Part shown: piece by piece, positions 31,263 through 42,537 of the stretch
How positions within the stretch are numbered: position 1 is the first letter of the stretch
Layout of the letters: every line of letters starts with the position of its first letter
Program-made: the position numbers and the translations under genes
The notes under the pieces: generated by a model
The model's database searches: none
Told to the model about the DNA's origin: nothing
Seen by the model: the letters and a program-made list of their open reading frames with translations, nothing else
Assembly: GCA_964036665.1 (NCBI GenBank)
Contig: OZ038531.1
Span: forward strand, 8,184,168 to 8,248,167
Reading direction: 5' to 3'
Length of the DNA stretch: 64,000 nucleotides
Source of the DNA: Gordius sp. MW1
Lineage: Eukaryota; Nematomorpha; Gordioida; Gordea; Gordiidae

Positions 31263-33388
31263 CTCTCTCTCCCTTACCTTGATTAAAAATTTTGGTGGAT
31301 CGATATTTTAGATTTCAAATTAAGATTCCAACCTTCGTTCTGAAATATTCACGTAAGTATTTAAAATACTAAACTGTCTTCACAATATAGTACTAAAATT
31401 AGACTAACTTACGGTCTTTACCTTTTTTCATCGAAAAACGGCCGTAATTTTGACGTAAAACGCCATATTACATTCAAACGCATTGAGTCCACCAATAAAT
31501 TAATTCTGTGATACATTCAACTAATTTATTGTCCAAAATACTATTAATCTCATCATTTTATTACTTATTATTGCTAAATGACAATGTTTAATTCTATACA
31601 TTGTTTAATTTCAGCTACTCTGAATCATTCAAAACGCTACATTGCCCGTAATGACACCACAGCTGAAACGTTGGAAAGTCGAAAATTAACCTCACTCATA
31701 ACGTATTTATTACATTACATTTTAAGTGCTTTTTATTGAGAATTTTATAAAGTGATTTTTGTTGAATTAGATAAAGGCAATTATTGCATTAATGCAGGAC
31801 TTTATGCAATTATAAATGAGGCGTTTGCTAATTGATGGTTTCATCTGCCTATGTTTTAAATATTGGTCAAAGATTAGTTTTGTTTTGTTAAAATGATTCA
31901 TATATCACATAAATGCATTGCAAGGCTTTTTGCAATTGAATATAGATAAGGGAAAATTGTATAATATATTATTTGTTTAAGCTGCTTAAAATTGTTAAAT
32001 TTTTGTTCCATTGAATGTGTGTTTGCTACTTTTGCTACTAGGATATCTCTTATTTTTGAAAATATAGTTTATGTATTAAAATGGGAATATATGATAACAT
32101 TTTTACTTGCATTCTAATATATATTTATGGATCAAGTTGAATTTAAACTTGCATACAAATTATTATTAGATCTAACTTATAATAAGGAATAAATGTCATG
32201 ACAATTGTTTAATGTTATTAGTTTTTTTTTCTCATACAAGTTTATCTACAAAACAATTCTTTTCATATAATTAGTATCAACAATTTTCAGGGTCATACAA
32301 GCAACCATAATACCAATTATCAATAAAGATGTCATTATGAAGTATTCAAATCACAACTTTATATATCAATAAAGATGTCATTATGAAGTATTCAAATCAC
32401 AACTTTATATCTTATAGAAATTTGATCACATTTAGAAAGCAAACACATATCTCATATAATATTATGCATGGAAACAAATGAGCTCAATGCATATGTTTAT
32501 TTTATATACAATAAATAAAACATCTATGCTTCCATAATTATTTAGTTTTTTAGACCTTTCTCTAATAATATTCAAGTTTGGTGATAATAAATTTTTGTTA
32601 AAAAAAGCTTTAAACAGCATTTGTATAACTTGTAAGGAGAAATATAATCTTCCCCATCTATTAAGACAAAATTAAATAACTTTGCATGTGCTGAGAGGGA
32701 TAAGGTATGTTATTGTATTTTATTGATTTTATTTTTCTCATAGTTAAAAAATATTTCTGGATTGATTTTAGTTAAAGTATTAGCCTTTCCTATTTTTCAT
32801 ATAAAAAAATAAAACTTCCCAATGTATTATTTATGAAAACCAAAAAGCTACTGTCAGTGGCACCATTCAGTGAATGAAAATTAGGTTTTTGGAAAAAATA
32901 ATTTGATTATAAATAGTAGTTTAAAATTATATGCAATTTACTAAATCCAAAGAATACTTATGATAATTTGAAATGAATGTTTTATTTTTGCAAGGACATT
33001 ATACAGCTAATAAGAATTTAAAAAGCAAATGTTTTTTATTAAAGGAAGGCTAAAAAAATATATAAATCATGCTTTTACAAATTATACAGAAAAAAATAGG
33101 AGTAATTTAAAATGGGCATTTTTTAGCCTTGTTACTAACTTTAAAAGGACCCTCTGGCTGAGAGCCTTCATATAATTCTAAGATATATGTATAAGAAATT
33201 TTTGCAACCATAAGAATTAATTTTGAGGCCATATTTGTTAAGCTTGTTTAAAATATAGTGCTTATAGGTCTGATAAATGATTCATAACAGGTTATTAAAA
33301 ATTTTACTAAAAATAACTCCACAAACGTATTAATAACTATAAAAATGTGAAAACATAGTAGCAATACTCATTTAAAATGTTAAGTACC
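31263..33388. other. AT-rich stretch, no gene recognised
   Basis: No reading frame, transposon boundary or RNA gene was seen, apart from a perfect 46-bp tandem duplication at 32319-32411. Base composition is low-GC and even, unlike the repeat blocks. It may be intergenic or intronic host DNA. Confidence 0.5.
32319..32411. repeat. 46-bp tandem duplication
   Basis: ATCAATAAAGATGTCATTAT and the following 26 bases are repeated once, head to tail, without visible change. Confidence 0.95.
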
Positions 33389-33512
33389 CATGGGCGTAGC
33401 CAGCACTGGGGGGGGGGGGCAATAATTTTTAGGGATGGGCCAAATAAATTTTAATCTTTAGATTGCAAAGGGAGCCGCCGCCCCTCCCTGCATCCCCCTG
33501 GTTACGCCCATG
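33389..33512. mobile_element. GGGCGTAGCC-type MITE
   Basis: The ends are CATGGGCGTAGCCAGCAC and CCCTGGTTACGCCCATG. The interior carries G and C tracts. It is one of the better-preserved copies. Confidence 0.9.
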
Positions 33513-33837
33513 GCTTAAATTACTTTTATTTTAATAAAAAATAAAAAAAATTGTTGAAAATAAAAATTTCTTAAGCGACTTTATGGGTATGGTACCCCAA
33601 ACGCTTGTATCTTCAAAAATATTGGAGCAAAACCCATGAAAATTTTAGGTAATATAGCTTTTACCCAGTGGTGTAGCTAGAGTTTTATTCTTGGGGGTGC
33701 CGAGTATCAATTCTAATCAAGTGAGAAGGGGATAAATGGTGGCTGAAATTTTTTCCTATGTCATTGTCAAGCTAAATGGTCAACAGCTCTTTTATGAATT
33801 TTCTCCCGTTAGACATTAACTTTGATTGTGTGTGTAT

Positions 33838-34471
33838 TAGTGGTGTGCACGGATCAATCCGATCCGACATCCGATCCGTCCGAATTCGGATTGGATCAAC
33901 ATTTTATTTAGTCGGATCGGATCGGATTTTCAAATTTAAAATAAACAATAATAAGTTCTAATTAATTAAATTAATAATTTTTAGTATACGTTTTCATAAT
34001 TATCTATGAAATAAAAATTGCAAATATGATTCAAAAAAAGATTTGCTGAAATGGTGGGTTTCATATCAAACAGTCCTGCCAAGGCTTTATAAGCTGGCAA
34101 ATAAAGTTTTAGCTATACCTGCGACCTTTACCACTTTGGAAAGAAATTTCTCAGTGGCTGGAAGAACATTAGAAGAAAGAAGAACGCGAATTAAACCAGA
34201 AAATTTAGATTCTTTATTATTTTATATGATATTATGGAATTAGTCAAACAAAATTTTATATTTATTTCGGGTCTATTAAAATTGCTATACCTTATTTTAT
34301 GTATTTTGAATTTAATCATCAATAAAAAGTTCCGTTCGTAAAATTTTTGTTAAAAAATTTCGGATCTGATCGGATCGGATTTAGATTTTAAAAAACTCGG
34401 ATCGGATGGATATAAAATTTTTCAAAAACCCCTCGGATCGGATCAAAAAAATTTGATCCGTGCACACCTCA
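33838..34471 (+). mobile_element. Short hAT with GGATCGGAT ends
   Basis: The ends TAGTGGTGTGCACGGATCAA and TTGATCCGTGCACACCTCA are inverted copies, and CGGATCGGAT repeats crowd both ends. The flanks (GTGTGTAT and GATGTATC) are only partly alike, so the target duplication has decayed or the edges are off by a base or two. The interior frame at 34043-34243 is the C-terminal hAT dimerisation domain (KVLAIPATFTTLERNFSVAG), without the catalytic part. Confidence 0.85.
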
Positions 34472-35050
34472 GATGTATCCAATCAGCTCAGATCTCCCCA
34501 TTTGTGTTTGCCTACAGCTTACACCTTAATCAAACCCGATACTCAGAAATTTATGAGAAAAACATTGTAAAATTACAATGGCAATATGTAAAAAAACGGC
34601 GATATTAAGGCTATGTAAAATATTAAGTTTAAGAATGTAAAAATATAAAAACAAAATGGAGCATGTCTTATGACTAAAAATATTTAGATTATTGCCGAAT
34701 TTTACTAATGATAAAACTAACAAAAACGACGATTTTTGTAATTATCTCCTGAGAATATCTAGCCACAATTATTATAAAAAAGTCAGCTATAAAAATAGAA
34801 TTCTTCACAACAATTAATGCCCTTATGAATTTTATAAGCCGCAATTATACCAAAGAAACCCTTGAAGGGTGATATTACAGGATGATAAAACGTTTAATTT
34901 CGAATAACAATTATTGGAATGATATTAAAATTTAGCGATGAGAGTTAAAATATCACAAGTCATATAGTCCCTAAAAAGTAAAATTTTGTTGCGTGCTTTA
35001 TTTTTTGCAAGTAAGTTTTCAAAATCGAGGGGAAATTTTTGAATCGATCT
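34472..35050. other. AT-rich stretch, no gene recognised
   Basis: Between two hAT elements there is AT-rich DNA without a recognisable frame or repeat. Confidence 0.55.
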
Positions 35051-35058
35051 TGTCCAAT

Positions 35059-36227
35059 TAGAGACCTGCACGGGCGACCCGAGGCCCGGCCCGGAAAAGC
35101 CCGGGCCCGGACGGGCCCGGGCCGGGCTCGGGCCTTAAATTTTTAGGCTTTGAAATTCCGGGCCGGGCCGGGCCTAATTTATAAATTATAGGCCCGGCCC
35201 GGAATAATTTAGAAGAGTCTAAGTAGTCTTTTATTCTGTTTAAAACAATCTATAATATTTCAAAAAAATTAATTACAAGTTATTAATTCTTTTAAACACT
35301 CATTTATTCATTTCGCGCTTATTCTAATATACAAACAATTAAGTATGGAACAAAAAAAATCTACTGCTAATAGCTGAAAATATTCAGAAAGAATTTTATA
35401 AAGTAAAAGAAAATTTTAGAGAAAAGAGTGAAGCATGGAAAAGATTATTAGAAAATAAATTTTGTTTTTAGTAAGATTTGCAGGAATGTGTTATGCTATA
35501 ATTCCTGCTCATCAGGCAATATTTATGTTAGTTTTGATAATGCTTAATATGGAACACCCATCTCCAAAAACATAAATGCTGTAAAGAAGTCCAAGAAAAT
35601 AAAAATTGGACAATTACCTATGCAAGCCACTTTTAACAAAACTTACAAATCCTGCAAAAATCAAAAAAGATCTCATATCCTCAATAACCCAATTTTGTTG
35701 AATGGATATGGCATGAAACATCTTCTATGAAGAAAGAGGTAGAGGAAAATGAAGTTGACACCAACACAAAGTTAAAGATCAATGAGAAAAAAATAAAATT
35801 ATCGGATTGGTCGAAAGACCACAGTGGTCATTTCCAGCGCTTAGCCCTCTTGTTTGTAAGATTTTTCGACACCTGATTTGGCCTCGAGTGAGAGGTGTTT
35901 TTCGTCAGCTGGCCGCATTTATGAAGAGCGGAGAACAAATCTAAAACACGGAAATTTTTGATGCCTGTGCTTTTTGCATCAAAATAGTTTTTATCCATTT
36001 ATAATTTTTTTATGTGCTTTTTATTATTTTGTAAAAAATTTTACCAAAATTAAGTTTGATTAAGTTTCTGCAATTACCAAAATTACGGGCCGGGCCCGGG
36101 CCGGGCCGAGCTCGGGCCTTGTTTTTGAAGATGCTAAAATACGGGCCCGGGCCGGGCCTATTTTCCCATTTTAATTCCGGGCCCGGGCCGGGCCGGGCCT
36201 TAAAAAAATTGATTTTGCAGGTCTCTA
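35059..36227 (+). mobile_element. hAT element with GGCCCGGGCC ends
   Basis: The ends are TAGAGACCTGCACGGGCGAC and TTTTGCAGGTCTCTA. An exact 8-bp duplication TGTCCAAT lies at 35051-35058 and 36228-36235. Arrays of GGGCCCGGGCCGGGCC fill about 120 bp at each end. The interior has decayed transposase, including ERCFSSA-like and NGNF/KHGNF remnants of the dimerisation domain around 35880-35960. It is not functional. Confidence 0.93.
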
Positions 36228-37035
36228 TGTCCAATAGAGCCTCGCCTCATTCGATGAATTTCGAGCCAAAAAAACCATTCAAAACGTAATTTTCTAAAAT
36301 TAGCACAACTTTATTTTAAATAAATATAATGTCCCCCCTGTATATAATCAATAATTGCTCAAAATTTGTACTAAATTTGTGTTTTTACTTAAAAAAACTG
36401 GTATCAAATAGCCATTATTACTTTAAAAAATAATGTAAATACATAGAAACCTTATTTTAGTCCTTAAAAGTAAGATTTACATTTTAAAGTTAGATTATTA
36501 TTAAAAAATGATTAAATTTAGTGGAATTAGTAGGGAGGGGCAAAATGAATATTTTCAGGGGGGAGCCGCCCCTCCCTTGGCTACGCCCATGTCCTTCATC
36601 ATTTATCTGTCATACTTGTTCTTAATTTATATAATTTACAATTAATTTTACAATAAAAATGTTAGGGCTTGGGTCTTGCAAATAAAAAATAAATATGCTG
36701 AAGTCGTGCTCAGACTATATCTAAAATTACCGCTGGATAAACTGTGTGAAAACATTAATTCTTTCTGTTTTTTACAAATAGTTTAAAATAAATGAATAAA
36801 AGCATTCCTTTTCACAGCTTTCAGGTCTTACTTAGTAATTAATTTAATAATATATAATAAATTAATACTTTCCTATCTCATGAAGCTATTATTAAAAACT
36901 AAGATAGAGGAGTCAATTAATTAATTTAAAGTCGGCTACCTTAATAATTAATCAATATAATAAACTATGATTAATAAATTAGCTTGGGGGTGGGGGCCAA
37001 AGATTTTGCTTTGGGGGGGGGGGGGGCCTTGGCCC

Positions 37036-37978
37036 TAGAGTCCTGCACGGGCCGTCCGAGGCCCGGCCCGACGGGCTTTCGGGCCGGGCTCGGGCAAATT
37101 TTAAAACATTGATCGGGCCTCGGGCTTGGATCGGGCCTGATGGGCCAGCCCGACCCGTGGCCCGAAAAAAAATTTGAATAAATATTAATCCAAAATATAA
37201 TTACAATACAAAATAATCCCCCTACAAATAAATATTTAGAATTTTACTATCCCCCATATATTAATTTGTTTGATTTTAAGTTTTTGATTTAGACGCGTTG
37301 CGTATTTTAAACCCTATTCTTACATAGAGAATATATTTAGACAATAGACTGTGTGTGTTTTATGTGTATTACGCCTAGTATAGCCGTCGAGCATGGTAAT
37401 TTTTTAATTTGCATTAAGCACTTATTATTTTTCCAGATAATATAATGGAGAAAGAATTTTTAGATTTTAGTAGTTGGGAAGAGCCCAGAATAGATAACGA
37501 AGCTGAGGAAGATGAATTACATAAATATTTAAATACGAATTATATTGATGGTATGGAAGTTTTGGAATGGTGGAAGATGCATCAGAGTGAATTTCCTTGT
37601 TTGAGTAATTTGGCTAGAAAGTATTTGGCAATACCTGCTACATCAGCTAGCAGTGAGCGAGCCTTTTCTACAGCTGGGCGAGCTTACGAAGAATGAAGGA
37701 CTTCGTTAAAACCCGAGAAATTAGACCCAACTTTATTTATTTACCATAATTATTTATATTTTAAATCACATAATATTCGCGATACGTAATATATTTATAA
37801 ATAAATTTTTGAAATAAAATTGGTACAAATTTACATTTTTACTAAAGTCGGGCCGGGCTCGGGTCGGGCCTGAGTGAAAAAAACAAATCGGGCTCGGGTC
37901 GAGCTCGGGCAAAAAATAAAAGAAGTTTTGGGCTCGGGTCGGGCTCGGGCCGATAAAATTCAATTTTGCAGGGCTCTA
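37036..37978 (+). mobile_element. 943-bp hAT with GGGCTCGGGTCGGGC ends
   Basis: The ends are TAGAGTCCTGCACGGGCCGT and ATTTTGCAGGGCTCTA. An exact 8-bp duplication CTTGGCCC flanks it (37028-37035, 37979-37986). The homologous site in copy A (near 7840-7847) has one CTTGGCCC and no insertion. Inside, 37445-37696 encodes the C-terminal hAT dimerisation domain (LARKYLAIPATSASSERAFS), interrupted by a single stop after AGRAYEE. The catalytic region is absent, so it depends on another element's transposase. Confidence 0.95.
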
Positions 37979-38380
37979 CTTGGCCCTACCTTAGCTGCGC
38001 CAAGCTTTTGCCAAATTATTAAAATACTGAAAAAACTAAAGTTCAAACTGTAAAACTGTTTAAGTGACATTACATTAAAACTTTCGTAGGACCTCTCAGA
38101 CCCCACAAGTACTCTCAAGGGTTAAATAATCTGTTAGTTAAACTAAAAACACATGACACCGTTTTATATGTCTAGACGAGTAAAATTAAATTTGGGCAAA
38201 TACATTATTAATTTTTTCTATAAATTGATATAATAAAATCATTTTTCCTCTGTAAACGAATAAAAAACCTATATTGATTGCAACCTGCATGTCTTATTGT
38301 TTTACAAGTTTAGCGCATTATGGAGTATTTTTGAAATTCCCACATATTTAACGCTATAGTATTGTTATGTATTATACAAG

Positions 38381-38505
38381 CATGGGCGTAGCCAATCCAA
38401 AATTTGTAGAATCTTTTTAATATTATGACTAACATTTCAAAAAAGCCTCTCCTAAATCATTATTGCCCCCCCCCCCTCTAATCCAATGCTGACTACCCAG
38501 CATTA
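38381..38505. mobile_element. GGGCGTAGCC-type MITE, counterpart of 8243-8365
   Basis: It has the same termini as the copy-A insertion, with a longer C tract before the right end. Confidence 0.85.
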
Positions 38506-39144
38506 ATTATTATAGAATTGTATATCGATTACTTACATAATGAAAAATAATTTCAAAAATAAAGGAAAAAATGCAGATAAACTTGTTAATTATAGTTAAA
38601 AATTTCAAAATTCATATTTTGCTAATCAATAAATTAATATCCTACTTATTCCCCCACCCCTATTCAAATCCAGGCCAAAAGATAACAAATATCAGAGGTT
38701 TATAACTAATGATAAGAGTGCTTTATCTAGTTGAATTTATTTAAACCTATGTAAAATGCTTATTAAAAAATCTCGAAAAATCCCTAAAGCAAGAAAATGT
38801 GATGCTACTCAATGGGATATTATATAAAAATAAATTTAATAATCATAATAACAGTACGACAATTTATTACCTAACATCGCATCAAAAATAAAATGTTAAA
38901 AAACAATATGTGCTATAAACGAAATGATTGGCTATATAAATACACATATAAAAACGAAAAAGTGGATAAAGATGAGGCGTCGAAGAAAGGAGTAAGCGTT
39001 GGTGTTGTAAAAAGACCTGGCTTTTGTTTAAGCGACCTTTGGTTCAAATAAGACAAACGACAGACTTAACGCTTAGTCAATCAACCCCGCAGGTCAACTA
39101 AACAAAACCATGTCTTTTTACAACACTATTACACGTTATGAGCA

Positions 39145-40032
39145 TCACACTTCGATAAATGCTATATGAGCAGCCATGCGACTAAGTAGAGCAGCCACTT
39201 TATCATCTCCCACCCCGTGGGACCATTTATGAGCCAAGTAGCCTTCGAGGGAAGAGGTGCTATAAGGTTCGGATTCGTGATGAGATATTAGGCTTTCGGG
39301 CCTAAGCTCTTCTTCCCCAGCACAGTGCTCAGGACATACGTAGCCCGGGCAAGTGGTGGGATTTATTAACAGGATGTAGAGGGAACCGGGGTAGGGGGCG
39401 TTAGCATTGTCACATAGCGTGTGAAAAATGAGAGCCGTTTTAGGGGCCAATTTCTCTACGTCAGTCAAAATAAATATCTTATCTCCCAAATCGTAAGCTT
39501 GCTTCAAGGTTGAATCGATGGAAAGTTTTTGCTCGTATTCTGCCCCAGAAAATTCACTGACATTTAGCACGAAAGGTTTTTGTGCAAAGGAGGCACTAAC
39601 GTTAGCGCAACCCCGTGCTATGAGTGACGCTAACTCCGTAGCGAACAAGTAAAAGCGTCGATCAGGATCGTCTGTTTCCAAAGATTCGTTGCTTGGCTTT
39701 TGAGCCAAAGTTAGCACTACTGGAAGGCGTTTATCCGGTTTAGGTACGTTAGTTACATATTGTGTGGCAATCATTTTAATCAAAAGACCGTCGTCGGGGT
39801 TGTGAGCTGTTGGATGCAGCCTTAAAAATTCGTCGAGAGAAGTTTTAAAGGCAACCATAGGATCTTCCCATTTAGTGTATAAATTACTAGAACTACCCGT
39901 AGTAAAAAACCAAATCCCTGCTATGATATATGAAAATATTAAGATTATTTTAAAGAGTCGGCATATCCAATCACAGATTGGAGCGTCCCTCTCGGGTATG
40001 CTTTGATCGATCCTGGTCGCTGATTCACTCAT
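39145..40032 (-). CDS. Torsin-activating cofactor, LAP1/LULL1-like
   Basis: The product should be a membrane protein of the nuclear envelope or ER whose luminal domain activates the AAA+ ATPase torsin. From the methionine at 40032 (MSESATRID) it is 295 residues. It has a short cytosolic part, one membrane segment at about 26-46 (IILIFSYIIAGIWFF), then a luminal domain containing ALIFHTLCDNANAPYP and, near the C-terminus, LLSRMAAH, equivalent to the LWSRIS motif with the arginine finger of LAP1/LULL1. An in-frame upstream methionine (40119) would add a second hydrophobic run; TTATCTTAG just upstream of 40045 looks like a splice acceptor, so an upstream exon may exist. A truncated copy is at 9153-10552. 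Confidence 0.8.
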   Translation of the reverse strand: MSESATRIDQSIPERDAPICDWICRLFKIILIFSYIIAGIWFFTTGSSSNLYTKWEDPMVAFKTSLDEFLRLHPTAHNPDDGLLIKMIATQYVTNVPKPDKRLPVVLTLAQKPSNESLETDDPDRRFYLFATELASLIARGCANVSASFAQKPFVLNVSEFSGAEYEQKLSIDSTLKQAYDLGDKIFILTDVEKLAPKTALIFHTLCDNANAPYPGSLYILLINPTTCPGYVCPEHCAGEEELRPESLISHHESEPYSTSSLEGYLAHKWSHGVGDDKVAALLSRMAAHIAFIEV

Positions 40033-40252
40033 CTTTGGAGTCGATCCTAAGATAAAATTAAAAAAAATTAAAATCACCAAAATCAATGTTAAAAAACAAA
40101 CAAACATGAGTAAAGCCAATTTGACCTAAATGTGAGTTTAGTTTAATCAACTCATCTAGAAAATATTTGAGATTCGATACAAAATTTCGAATCCAAATCC
40201 TTATGTCTAAATTTCGAAACGAATATTTATTTGATGAGATACAAAAATTCAA

Positions 40253-40867
40253 ATCGAAAGTTTAAAAATTATTTACTTTAAATTTATTTAATTAGACGAG
40301 ACGGATATAATTAAACAGCTTTTATCATTCCGCAAATTAGTTATTTTCCTCGATCAATAAATTTAAACTTTATAAACATACACAAAATTCTTAAAATTAT
40401 TTTTTGCATATAATCTGGGCTTAAATTAACAATATTTTTGTTAACATTTTAAGGTAATCGTTATTTAATGTTTAATATCATTTTATTATATTTTAACATA
40501 AATTAATAAACTATAAATAATATATTTTGATAAGCATTCATTTTATATGCCGAGATCTTATTTATATCCTGTCGTATATGGGAATACGTGAAAGAAGAAT
40601 AGTTTAATTTAGTATAACTTTTATTTGTATATCATTTTCTACAGATTATATTTTGCTATAATTAAATATTTTAATATTGTAAGCCAAAGCCGAGTTGGTA
40701 AAAAACCATATGTTTTAATCTTTTTATTTTGTGTTATTATACTGTATGTCCCATCCCTGGCCCTTAATAAATCTTTATCATTAGCTTATATTTATTTTTA
40801 ATATATCCATAACATTTTAAACTTATAATCAAGATAATAATCCGTTGCACGAGTACCGCAAACTAAA
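40253..40867. other. Upstream of torsin-cofactor gene, no feature seen
   Basis: AT-rich DNA upstream of the minus-strand gene. No promoter element could be assigned and no repeat was recognised. Confidence 0.5.
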
Positions 40868-41204
40868 TCTTATATATAAAAATGGAACTACATATGTGTG
40901 TGTGTGTATATGCCGCCACCAATTTTGGAAAACTACTAGACCGATTTGGCTCAAAATATTACAGTTTATTCCTGACACTCCGGAGCATGTTTTAAGATTT
41001 GTTCGAGCCAAATCGGTCTAGTAGTTTTCGAGTATTCGTACGCGTTGCACTGTATACGGAAATAGAACAATAGAAGTAAAACATATAGACATCAAACTTT
41101 ATTTTTACTTCAATAACCGCTTTATCATCATATATGCCCTAAAATTCCAACATAATTTAATACACCGGGTAAATGGCAAAACAACGTTTGCCGGGTTCAT
41201 CTAG
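40868..41204 (+). mobile_element. Compact non-autonomous Helitron, complete
   Basis: It begins TCTTATATATAAAAATGG after A (40867) and ends CTAG (41204) before T (41205). Twelve bases before the end is a hairpin, GGCAAA (41175-41180) with TTTGCC (41187-41192). Near the 5' end is a short GT/TA repeat. The middle holds a long inverted repeat, AAACTACTAGACCGATTTGG versus CCAAATCGGTCTAGTAGTTT. At 337 bp with no frame, it is a model copy for the family at 9490 and 20037. Confidence 0.9.
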
Positions 41205-41349
41205 TTTGCTATAAACTCTAATTAAAGCCATCTAAACAAAATATTTAATTAGAGATTATGTTAAATTTTGATACTGAAGAAAGAAAATTAGCGAATGTTT
41301 TGGGACCATTCACATATAATATATCATGCTACCAGCATTCATTGTGAAG

Positions 41350-41515
41350 GTTTTAATTGCTATGCAATTTATGGGCTCGTTTTTTGTTGTCCGTCCGTTA
41401 CCCTCCCTATCTATTTGCATTGGGTATATTAGGTTATCGCTTTTTTAAATTAATGCATGAGAAAGAGGTGCCCCACCCCTCATCTCTATCTCCCTCGCTG
41501 TGTTTTTTATATAAC
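41350..41515. repeat. Interspersed repeat, inverted copy of 31021-31262
   Basis: It reads AATTGCTATGCAATTTATGG, GGCTCGTTTTTTGTTGTCCG and CCCCACCCCTCATCTCTATC, the reverse complement of the block next to the hAT at 31020. Confidence 0.85.
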
Positions 41516-42299
41516 AAACAAAACCTCAGAGAATCGATATTTTATCTTTTTCGCCTTTAATATTTATATTTTCAATCTTTGTATTTCTATAAACAAATAT
41601 TTTGAAACGTATTAATAAATTAAAACGATATTAAGTAATTAAAGAATCTTGAAAAATATTGGAATCGAATATATTTTGACAAAATTTTCAAATTCGAATA
41701 CCAAAAATATTCGATATGAAATCCGACGTCTACTCGAATTTAAAAGTATGGATGGGGTTAGAAAATGTTTATATCATAAAATATTTCTCGCCTATGCATC
41801 AAAGAAAATGAACATTTATAAATTAAAAGTAATCTTTATAGTACCATCTACATATTCTCTATCAAGTAAATTTTGCATTTATCTTCTACGTGAATTTATG
41901 AAATAGTTAAACTAATTATAATAAATAATTTAACATAACTTAGCCAAAAAGAGGGACTGCCCCCTTAGATTTTATTTTTTTTTAAATTTAACTAGGTATG
42001 GTCTAAATTTTGACAAATCATCATTATGCCTGCCCAATATTTTTCCGACGTTTTCCTGCCACTCTAATACGGGTTACACACACATGTAATTTAACATAAT
42101 TATAAGGCCTATTTTCAAAAAAGCGGTCTGTTTTAATCATAGACTAGATAGACTGCTCATGCCATATGTTGCATATGGTTAATTGTGTGTCAAATTTCCC
42201 TCCATTTTGAAGAGAGCAACTGGTGTATTTTATGTAATTTTGCCCTATAACAGTCAACACGGGGCCAACACAATCCCATAGACGATTTACTCATATGCG
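41516..42299. other. AT-rich stretch, no gene recognised
   Basis: The 85-codon frame at 41649-41906 matches no family I know. GCCAAAAAGAGGGACTGCCC at 41943 resembles MITE interior sequence. Confidence 0.5.
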
Positions 42300-42537
42300 G
42301 TGCTATGCCCAATGGGGGCAGATTAAAAAAAAAGGTCTTGACTCTGAGAGCAAAAAAAAAATAAAAAAAAAGGTCTCGACTATCCAAAAATTTTCCTGCG
42401 ACCGTAATTTAAATTTCATTTTACCAAAATAATTTATATTTATGTGTAAATTCGCTAATACGCATCTGTATAAATTTTTGGATTTAAAGGGGGGCAGCAG
42501 CCCCTTTCCCCCTGTCCCCCCCCTTTGCTTCGCCCAT
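42300..42537. mobile_element. Half-copy of GGGCGTACCC/GGGCGTAGCC MITE
   Basis: GGTCTTGACT, AAAATTTTCCTGCGACCGTA and the end CTTCGCCCATG match the right half of the MITE at 20669-21511 and the element at 58239-58490. The left end is missing. Confidence 0.75.

Larger units (their letters stand above)
36421..39650. repeat. Segmental duplication, copy B
   Basis: It matches copy A (7313-10552) in order and orientation. Differences are a hAT at 37036-37978 and a 58-bp MITE piece at 36537-36592 present only here, and about 115 bp missing near 38542. It ends within the coding part of the torsin-cofactor gene, whose upstream half is not duplicated. Confidence 0.92.

Noticed and set aside
36010-36289. 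Frames rich in Pro, Gly, Arg and Ala
   Set aside because: They cover the GGGCCCGGGCC subterminal array of the hAT at 35059-36227 and occur on both strands.
41649-41906. An 85-codon frame as a host gene or exon
   Set aside because: Composition fits chance in AT-rich DNA, and no family or clear splice context was found.
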